Below are positions 56,400 through 64,000 of a stretch of 64,000 nucleotides of DNA, piece after piece. Numbering within the stretch: position 1 is the first letter of the stretch; each line of letters begins with the position of its first letter. Source of the stretch: Seminavis robusta (lineage: Eukaryota; Bacillariophyta; Bacillariophyceae; Naviculales; Naviculaceae); the NCBI GenBank assembly GCA_903772945.1, contig CAICTM010000017.1, forward strand, positions 121,139 to 185,138. The letters run 5' to 3'. A program made the translations under genes and the position numbers. The notes beneath the pieces are model-generated. The model saw only the letters and a list, made by a program, of their open reading frames with translations, searched no databases and was not told where the DNA came from.

Positions 56400-56690
56400 G
56401 CAGGAGCGCCTGAAAACGGGACTCGCGAGCACCTCTTCCGCGAATCCGCGACTCGCGCGCGGCCGCGGCGCGAATCCGCGAGCGCGGCCGCGAATAACCG
56501 CGAAAATCCGCGAGATTTAGGATGCCACTTTTAAAAGATATAGAGGAGTTGGTTCTTAAATCTCGCGGATTCTCGCGGTTATTCGCGGTTATTCGCGGAT
56601 CGGCGATCGTTTCGTGGATCGCGGATTCGTGGAAAACCGTTAAATCCGCGGATCGTGCCACGATTCGCGGATTATCAGCCGCTCCAGAGA
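56400..56690. repeat. GC-rich foldback sequence built on CGCGAATCC words
   Basis: The segment is made of CGCGGATT/AATCCGCG words. Its core is an inverted repeat: 56488-56519 pairs with 56557-56588 over 32 bp with one mismatch, separated by 37 bp. It would form a strong hairpin. It lies immediately right of the transposon but outside its TTAA. It may be a foldback element or part of a larger repeat. Confidence 0.8.
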
Positions 56691-56768
56691 CCAACAACAT
56701 TGCATTTTAACATCTAACAAGCCTCTGTTTACAGCAGTGGAGCCTTGCTTGATCATTAACTAGCTAGC

Positions 56769-57074
56769 TTGTCACAAATTTGCATGACGGTTGCATTCAT
56801 AGTACCAACAATGACCAGCAGGCTGGTCCAAAGATTGCTTGAAACTCTCCAACAGGATGGGCCTGCAGAGATGCTCGAGACCACATCTTTTCCGTCACTG
56901 GTTGGAACATTTGCCTATCTTAGACTAACTACCAGGCCTGACATCGCCATGACTGTCTCGGAGATTGCCCATTCAATACACAATCCCAACAAGAGTCATG
57001 CTGCAGTGCAAGCTCTTGTGGACTACTTGAAAGAAACCACCAATGATGCCAAATTGCACTACGCTAAAAGCTAG
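56769..57074 (+). pseudogene. Ty1/copia reverse transcriptase fragment
   Basis: About 90 codons match the region between the reverse transcriptase and RNase H of Ty1/copia polyproteins: Val-Gly-Thr-Phe-Ala-Tyr-Leu, then Thr-Thr-Arg-Pro-Asp-Ile-Ala, then His-Ala-Ala-Val-Gln-Ala-Leu and Tyr-Leu-Lys-Glu-Thr. The rest of the element is missing on both sides, and the fragment ends in TAG at 57074. It is a truncated relic. Confidence 0.8.
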
Positions 57075-57730
57075 TGTAAAGATCTTTCGAGTGTTTTGAG
57101 TTTGAGAGAATGAAAGTTATGAGAGGATTAGAAAGCTATGAAAACTAATCAACGAGAGAGATCCACAATCAAAGGATCGTAGATCTCCCGCGGGAGACTG
57201 TAAAGTGTGATAGAGTAGATTGCGGTAGCAATCCTCTACTCTCTCCAGATCCCAAAACGGAACGCGTGGAAGATTCTCTAGCATTTACTAGTAGCGTGGA
57301 AGTGCTCCACGCTGGCTAAATATCTAGAGCGATGTTTCATCATCAACCTAGTATGACTAGCGGTCATTGAGAATTCTGTCTCCAATGACTATTCGCGAAG
57401 ACACGTCATGAGTCGAACTCAACCCTATTAGGATCAGTCGCGAATAAGGCTAAGAGCCGTGTATTGCATTCGCCCCTGACAAGGGTCACGAAGGACGACA
57501 TCAGTCGGACAAGGAGAACATATGAATTAAAGTGCGGGGCACTCTCCGGAGATTGGATGTAGACATGTGCGTCGCACGATGGCAATCCTACAAGGGGATC
57601 AGGCCTTGTATGGGTGTAAATACCTTATGTTCCAAGTCTGGTAGACTGTGCCGCTATTTGCGGTAGTATGTCGGAGCCGTACAGTGCCATGTTATTGACT
57701 CGGTCTGTGTGGTAAGGACCTTGTGCGTTG
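57075..57730. other. Probable LTR or untranslated part of the adjacent gypsy relic
   Basis: No coding frame is seen. The stretch starts TGTAAAGATC right after the copia fragment and lies downstream, in minus orientation, of the gypsy integrase remnant, where a 3' LTR would be expected. I could not find a matching second LTR in the window, so this reading is weak. Confidence 0.3.
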
Positions 57731-57731
57731 G

Positions 57732-59480
57732 CTAACGGTTCTGATACTGATGAATCTCATAGTGTCGTTGACATGGTGTGGAGAGGGACACGTGCCGTGT
57801 TCTCCTTACGGTGTTTTTCGGATAGTCGTTGGCGACGTTCCTTAATGTATTTCCGGTTTGCTTTGAAACGGATGTGGTGAAGCTTGTCACGATTGACGCG
57901 CGTAACTTGCGACAAGTCCATGTCATCCCGGAGAGTCTTCTTATCTCTACGCGGGATCACGTTCTCTGTCCATGACGACCGGTCATGGATGCTGGGTAAC
58001 CTACGTCTGGTTCAGAACGATGGTTACTCCGTCTGCTGTCTTGGAGCAGCCCTTGGTAGTTCATTGGTCCGATGAATCTACGAAGTTACTTCCTGTTGTA
58101 GGAAGAGCGATAGCTGGATGCGTTTGTTATCTTTTTGGTTAAGAGTTGGCTTCCTCTCGAAAGTCCAATTGTCTAGATACCCAGTTCTTCCTTTCGAGAA
58201 GGCCTTGGAGTGTTGATTTCAATCCCACTTCTTGGAGTCTTTGGGAAAGGTCATCCTACTGTTCAACCGATCTGCGGGTCGACGTTCGTTAGGATGAGTT
58301 GTCGTCAACGTATGCACGGACATTTTCTAAGTCATGCATGCGTGCCTATCTTCCTTTGGAAGTGGTGGGACTATTACATAGGCCCATTGGCAACCTCTGG
58401 TACTCGTACTTTCCCCATGGGAGTGCGATGGTACAGAGTTGTTTCGAGTGAGGTGACAGCTCGATGTGATAGTATCCCATGTTTAGGTCTAGATTAGTAG
58501 CGTACTTGAATCATCTAGATTCAAGAGCATGTCCTGTATTTTGGGATAGGATAAGGCTTCCGCTTAATCCTTTGTTCAGTTCCCGAAATCAGAGATGAAT
58601 CGTCAGATCATCTTTCTTGGGAATGATAATTGGTGCCGCCCACTGGAACGATTTACTTTTTGAGTGCTCCTGTCTCAGAGACGTTCAACCTCCTTCTTAA
58701 GAGTGTTGGTGTGGACTCGTGGTTAGGGTGAGCCCTAGTGTAATAGGATTTAACGTGGACGAAGTTCTACTTCTAGTCGTCCATTCGCAACTCTCCTAAG
58801 GTGTCCTCGACTGGGTCCAAGCACTTGGTTGAAAAGGCATGAGGCAGTTCTTGCTCTTCCTTGTTTAACGATTTCGACTCTGGCATATCTGCCTTAAGCA
58901 TTTGTTGTATGTCGTATCAAGATTCTTCTTGAGACTATCTGCTGTCGGACAGCCAGGATCGGAATGGAGAAGTTCTCTTTCTATTGGATTGTCTCTTTCG
59001 CCGGGAAAAAATGCTGGTTCCACTCCAATGACATGGTAGTGAAATAAAACTTGATTCTTAGGTCGCAGAGAGTGTCTTGACCTATGATCACGTCTTGCGC
59101 CCCCAAGTTCTTTGGTGACGTGTAAATTCACTTGATAATTCTATCATCGTGGAACTAGGAATCGAGAGTGTGCCCTTACACTTCTGTGGGGGTCTCAATT
59201 CTTCATAGAAGCAGTCCGTGATGTTGACGCCCCATGATTCTTTCATGAGTAAACTCTTAGTATTAGTTTGAGAATTAAAGTCCGGATGCTTCTGTTTTCA
59301 GTAAGCACAGAGTGTAACGGGTTTTTGTTTCCCTTTCGCTCGCCTGTTGAATCTAACATAGACGATAGTTTCAAGGTCTCTTGTCGTGCGACGTTGTGAG
59401 TTGATGGCCATGACGAAGTTAAGATGCGAAAGATCGTCAGTATCTATTTGATCAGTTACCAGGCAATATATCTAATTTGC
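57732..59480 (-). pseudogene. Decayed Ty3/gypsy pol with internal deletion
   Basis: On the minus strand, broken by many stops and frameshifts, the order is as follows. A possible protease-linker part (about 59,130-58,870) comes first. The reverse transcriptase entry, with Ile-Pro-Lys-Lys-Asp and Phe-Arg-Glu-Leu-Asn-Lys, lies near 58,640-58,560. The palm, with Leu-Asp-Leu-Asn-Met-Gly-Tyr-Tyr-His-Ile, Leu-Pro-Trp/Trp-Gly-Lys-Tyr-Glu-Tyr and Arg-Leu-Pro-Met-Gly-Leu, lies at about 58,490-58,370. The Tyr-Val-Asp-Asp catalytic box is near 58,290. A piece of the integrase C-terminal region (Phe-Lys-Ala-Asn-Arg-Lys-Tyr-Ile, then Glu-Lys-His-Arg-Lys-Glu-Asn) sits at 57,760-57,890, only ~400 bp downstream. 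RNase H and the integrase core are therefore deleted. The element cannot be autonomous. Confidence 0.8.
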
Positions 59481-60130
59481 CGTAGACTTCGTTAGTTGCA
59501 AACAAATTCTTGTTACTATTTAGTGAGATATCTTCATCACTTAGGTATGAGATGCGACGGGATACAGTTACAATTCAGTTTACAGCTTTACAATTAGCAG
59601 CTTATTCTAGTAATTAATCAATAACTGCTCACTTATTTGGAATACAACTTTACATCTCTTAGATCCCTAGATTATCAATGCACAATGGTATTGTCGCATG
59701 GTAGCATGCGAGGTTATGAGATGTTACTCATTCTTTTCTTATATTTCTATCCTAGGTTGTCAATTGGAATGTGTACTCTTTGTGCAGATTGCTCGATAGT
59801 TTCCTCTTGCATTTTATCGTATCTCTTCCCTTTATTGCAACTCACCTCCTTGATTCCTCGAAGCAACCCCTTGTCCTTATTGACGATCGTAATCTCAATG
59901 AGGATCATCCTATTATCTTGATTCGCTCAAAGCAATCCCTTGTTCTTAATCCTATTGACGATCGTAATCTCAATGAGGATCCTATTATCTCGATCGCTGC
60001 AGGAGCCAACTACTGGTACTGCTACGGTTACTACTACTACTGTTATCTCTATCAACCGTAAAGTCCTGGCCATTCAATGCATCAGCTTCAGCATGGATCG
60101 ATCGTCGGACCGAGTTAACAAATTCATCGA
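59480..60130. other. AT-rich DNA with a tandem duplication, possible LTR
   Basis: No gene is seen. The tandem duplication at 59849-59988 is listed separately. The stretch lies between two retroelement relics of opposite orientation and may include LTR sequence. Confidence 0.4.
59849..59988 (+). repeat. Tandem duplication of about 70 bp
   Basis: The stretches 59849-59916 (68 bp) and 59917-59988 (72 bp) are adjacent copies. Both contain TGACGATCGTAATCTCAATG and end in CCTATTAT. They differ by a few bases and short indels. Confidence 0.9.
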
Positions 60131-60149
60131 AAAATGAGGCTTGACTGCA

Positions 60150-60157
60150 TATATAAG
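60150..60157 (+). promoter_or_regulatory. TATA-like element upstream of the gag relic
   Basis: TATATAAG occurs about 500-600 bp upstream of the decayed gag on the same strand, a position that fits an LTR promoter. There is no transcript evidence. Confidence 0.3.
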
Positions 60158-60659
60158 GCTCGGCTTGTGTGTCAGGCATTGAGTCATGCTTCGAGAGCTA
60201 TTTCCCTCTCTATTATCGGTTCGAACTGCCTGAGTCATGCATGGCTTATGTCTTCGAAGAAAACTCCTCACTTTTTCATTCCAAACGTGAAGAACAACTG
60301 CACGGAGCGATCGATCGCTCGTGATGTTGTTGTTCATGTGGCTGTTGGTCTCTTACCAGGACCGGCATGGTCGTGTTGCAACAACAACAACAACAACTGC
60401 AAGCCAGTTCAAAGAGAACCGCTTGCAGTTGTCAGCACCGATTCGCCGAAACTTCATTCAAACGACCGATTCGCTAGCTCGCTGTTTGAAGGAGAAGGAT
60501 TCAACGACGCGAAGAACAACAACAATAAAGCTCATAAACTCCAGCTTCGATTGACTCGATTGACTGGATTACATCCACCACCACGCTCTTGTTACCGCTC
60601 CTCCTCTTGTTGCCGCAGACCTGTTGTTGATTTTCACTGCCTCCTATTTCATCAGCTAT

Positions 60660-63600
60660 TAATGGACCTTGACGACGCTTCCTCTGCCTCAGCATCTTCA
60701 TCTTCAACAGCAGCACCAGCACAGCACCAGCATCCTTGTTCAGTCCACAAGGCTTCAGACAAGCCTTCTTTGAATCTGATCCATCATCCCCACCATCTGA
60801 TCCTCCAACCATGACTGCAGCACCATTGACCGCAGTTCAATTCCAGGAGCTCTCCAGCACATTGGGAAACCAAAGAAAAGACCAAGCTTACAGAAGCCCC
60901 TCGGCTGAGGTATCAACCACACGGGAGCCTGGACAGGATCGGTTCAGATGGACTGGGAAAGGAACCTCAAAGACCTATGCCCAGGGGTTTTCATGGAGAC
61001 GACCATCAAAACATCACACTACACTCCAGCCCATTGAATTGGCATGCAAGAAAGGACTGAAGGATTCCCCCAGTCTCCTATTCTCGACTTTGACTGAGTC
61101 AAATGCCTCTGGGTCCCATGTTTTAGCCTCTCTCATCGCCTTTGAAAGTATGATGACTGAACATGGATGGAAGGGGTCTTCCAGCTTGTTTGTTGGAGAT
61201 CTCAATACCAACACTATTAATACATCAACATGTTCACTGCTCCTGGACAGGTCTCAGAGTCTATGATGGAAAAATGGCATCAGGACCTCACAGTCAATGG
61301 GGTCGGACTCATCGATGCTGGAACTCTGAAGCAACTCCTGTTTGCCAGTATGATTTGACAAACCTTGCCTGGTCAGGAAAGGCTGTTCTAAATCTTGCAC
61401 GATGCTCCTCCAGGAAGAACTCAAATCAATGTTCCTCGAGCCAACACAATGGGCCCCAACTTCTCTTGGCTCTTCTGGAGAAAATATACAGACCTTCTCT
61501 CAGTAGATTGAAACCCTCAAAGCCAAGCTACTTCACTTGGACATCACCAAGTTCCCTGGGAGAATGTTTCCATGTTTGTTGTCGATGCAAGCAAGATAAT
61601 CAAAGAGATTCGATTGAACTTATGTCCAGTGTATCCCATGCTGAACTAACAAGCACATCCCTGAGAGGTCTCTTGGCTGTGGTGTCCATACTTTCGATCC
61701 AAAGTCCATAAGCTTGTTGTCAAGAGTGCATCAACGGATTTGATAAGCAACTATGGAACAAACAATTGGAAGCACTCGACACTTTGAATGACTTGGATGC
61801 CCTCTATCGGTCCTCATCAACCAGAAAACTTATGAGCCTGCCAACATCTTGGATCCAAGGGATCCAGGCCAAAGCCTTCCAGGCAGCAATTGACAAGCAG
61901 TTGAGGCAAAAGTTGGAGTCTCCCCAGGACGCGAGATCAGCCAGTGGCGGTACCCGTCCTCGTGGAGGCCTGCTTTGATTGTGGAGCTACTGATATCATA
62001 GAAACGATCCAGCATGTCCCAAGCGAGGTGCTCCCAAGGACAACGTCTGAGTGCTGAAACCAAATCCAAAATCACAACTCTTATTAAAGACAACTTGCTT
62101 CCATTCCTCCAAGGAGAACATTTCCGATGATGCCAACACACCATTTCTGTTGATGGGAAGGTAGTTGCTAATACTGTCGCAACTGTGAAGGTTCTCCAAA
62201 GCACCAGTGCTCATTTCACCAGTATCGTGGGTTCCGCAAGTTCCTACAAGGCACCCTCTTCTTGGCAATTCTACTCACACCAGCTGCTCCAGCTTCTGCT
62301 TCTGCCCAATCACTCTGGTGGCAACCTTGCTTCTTCACCATGGGATTACCTATGTCCCCTGCTGATGTCCCTTGTTCTAGACACTATGAGTTTATACACG
62401 CCAGTCCCAATGTTGGGTATGATTTGATTCCCATGCAGGTCCAACATGGCAGCAGTAGAACTCAGTTCTAATGAGACCTCCGCTCTCTTAGATACCTAAT
62501 GGGGCTTTCATGTGACGCTTCGGCAGAATACACACTTGGCAACAGTGTTTCTCATTGCCTATTCTTTTGCCCCATTTGTGCCTTCTATCTCGGGTCTAAT
62601 CCTTCTCATGTATTGGAGGAGAAAATGAGATCACAGTGCTATTGGACAATTATAATTTCGAATTCAGCCCTGATCTGGGAGGGAGAAACCTTTCTTCAGT
62701 CCACCGCTAAATGGCTGATGTTGTCTCTGCTCCCATATCTTTCCCCCATATCCTCATTGACTATGTCTCCGGGTGCGGATGTGTGTTTGTCTTTCTTTGG
62801 TTTTACAACTTGCTTCTAAAGTTCAAAGGTTATACCATTCTTCAGTGTCTCTTGCATCACCAAAACTTGTTCTTCACACGCTTCAATCGGCCAAAACTAT
62901 TTTGATCCCGATCCAGACCCAGACTTATACTTGTCAATTCCCAAAAGATTCTTGGACCTGTGTAACCGATGTTCCTTCTTAAACATAAATTAACTCTTAA
63001 TACACCTATGTCATCTTTTCTCAAACCCCCAACTACACCAGCTTCCTCGCAAATGTTGGGCCAACAGAACCCTGTCGAGATACAAGCTGATGGGCTCCTT
63101 GGGAGTCATTGGGAATCAGTCGCTGGGGCACAATCATTCCAGCTCTCCAGTGTTCTTGCCTTTAGAAAACAGCTTCGAAGCTATCGATCATTGCAGGGAG
63201 AACTGAAGACACAAAGTCTCACGGCACCACACATGTGCTGGCTCTCAACAACGCATCCAATCTTCTAATGAATCCTTTGCCAAGTCACTTCTTATTGCCA
63301 TATGTCTTCAAGTGCTATTGTTGATAGTGGATGTTCTATTCTTGACACCAATATTTTCAGTGATGTTGACCTCCAATTCTATCAGAAAGCTTTCGTGAAC
63401 AATTATCCATAGGAGGTATCGCGGAGGTCTGAGCATTGAGTACATCGGCACTACTGATTGGGAGACTTTGGATGAGCAAGCCAAAGTGTGTTGTGTCAAT
63501 TCGGGAGCAGTTTCTATTCATCTGATCTCCAAACAGACTCCTAAGCCTCAAGCTTTCTTGTCCCATCAAGGACTTGACCCAAAACATGCAAACTCAGCGA

Positions 63601-64000
63601 TCATCAGAGTCTACCACGACCAGTGCTGAATGGCATACGGAGGAAAGAAAATGCTACAAAGAAGTTTGACTCCAGTTTTCTACAACGACTTACTCTGTTC
63701 CCAAAAGGAAAGGCACTCTCTTCTCTTCTCTACAAGCAATGACTTCAGTTCTATTACATACCAACAACCGGAAACTTTATACATTTGACAAAATCTGATC
63801 TCAATGCTTAAGTTGGACATCTGTCCTTCCCCCATGTCCAATTTGGTTGGGCTGGTTTCTTAGACAAAGAATGGGTCTCGGCTTGCTTAGAAGCAGGTCG
63901 GGAGATCCTAAATGTTGCCGCTTCGTAATATGGAAAAAAGTCAGCAACATTATCAACCACTGTCACCACAGAAGACCCCAGACAAACAGGGAGCGCGTCA
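60660..64000 (+). pseudogene. Decayed LTR retrotransposon gag and protease, probably Ty1/copia
   Basis: The plus strand carries interrupted coding remnants. Gag-like sequence runs from about 60,810 to 61,990, with stops and frame changes. A zinc-knuckle trace (Cys-Phe-Asp-Cys-Gly-Ala-Thr-Asp, then across a frameshift the His and Cys-Pro-Lys) lies near 61,970-62,030. A retropepsin active-site triad, Ala-Ile-Val-Asp-Ser-Gly-Cys, sits near 63,312-63,332. A following part, with Gly-Leu-Ser-Ile-Glu-Tyr-Ile-Gly-Thr and Leu-Ile-Ser-Lys-Gln, resembles the segment after the protease in copia polyproteins (63,420-63,540). The sequence leaves the window before integrase. The long 5' part (60,660-60,810) is Ser/Ala/Gln/His-rich. 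Not functional as given. Confidence 0.65.

Noticed and set aside
60501-60814. Overlapping low-complexity frames before the gag relic
   Set aside because: CAA/CAG/AAC-rich sequence keeps several frames open by chance. Only the retroelement reading gives recognisable motifs downstream.
1-64000. rRNA and tRNA genes
   Set aside because: I looked for conserved rRNA and tRNA stretches on both strands and saw none; a covariance-model scan would be needed to exclude an unusual tRNA.

Overview
The window looks like nuclear DNA of a photosynthetic stramenopile, most probably a diatom. Genes carry short GT-AG introns (72-126 bp), starts are ATG, and three predicted proteins begin with a signal peptide followed by a Phe- or Ala-Leu-containing junction, as in plastid-targeting presequences of algae with a red secondary plastid. 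I cannot name the species. The left end opens in the 3' flank of a very large gene, and the right end runs out inside a decayed retrotransposon.

Region 1 (0.8-23.1 kb, all minus strand). Two very large genes (814-12331 and 15304-20456) encode matching membrane proteins. Each has an N-terminal hydrophobic segment, a short two-cysteine domain, a huge low-complexity repeat stalk, a conserved membrane-proximal domain with Arg-Arg-Arg-Leu motifs, one transmembrane helix and a long acidic tail. The end domains are recognisably related, while the stalks are unrelated (Pro/Thr/Ser/Gly-rich against Asn/Gly-rich with many N-glycosylation sequons). A MYND zinc-finger gene lies between them, and a membrane-anchored SDR-glyoxalase (VOC) fusion follows. 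The 4.6-kb 123/132-bp minisatellite in the first gene is full of one-base length changes. They look like unpolished long-read errors, but this cannot be decided from the sequence alone.

Region 2 (24.4-51.99 kb) is gene-dense single-copy DNA: a chymotrypsin-fold serine protease with four exons, a phosducin/TXNDC9-type thioredoxin-fold protein, a probably plastid-targeted RRM protein, a GH2 glycosidase, a probably plastid-targeted GNAT acetyltransferase, a type II glycosyltransferase-like protein, a SMARCAL1-like SNF2 ATPase, COG4 of the Golgi tethering complex, a Rossmann-fold epimerase-like protein, an F-box-like hypothetical protein, a dual-specificity phosphatase and an exportin-5-like karyopherin. 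A 25-bp satellite with a palindromic core lies at 43.0-44.07 kb.

Region 3 (52.5-64 kb) is made of mobile elements. A complete DNA transposon (52524-56301) has perfect 40-bp terminal inverted repeats, TTAA at both ends and an intact 863-residue DDE transposase; I read it as Kolobok-like. To its right lie a GC-rich foldback sequence, a Ty1/copia reverse-transcriptase fragment, a decayed and internally deleted Ty3/gypsy pol on the minus strand, and a decayed gag-protease segment on the plus strand that runs off the window.

The genes show no operon logic. The best candidates for unusual biology are the twin mucin-like membrane proteins and the intact TTAA transposon.
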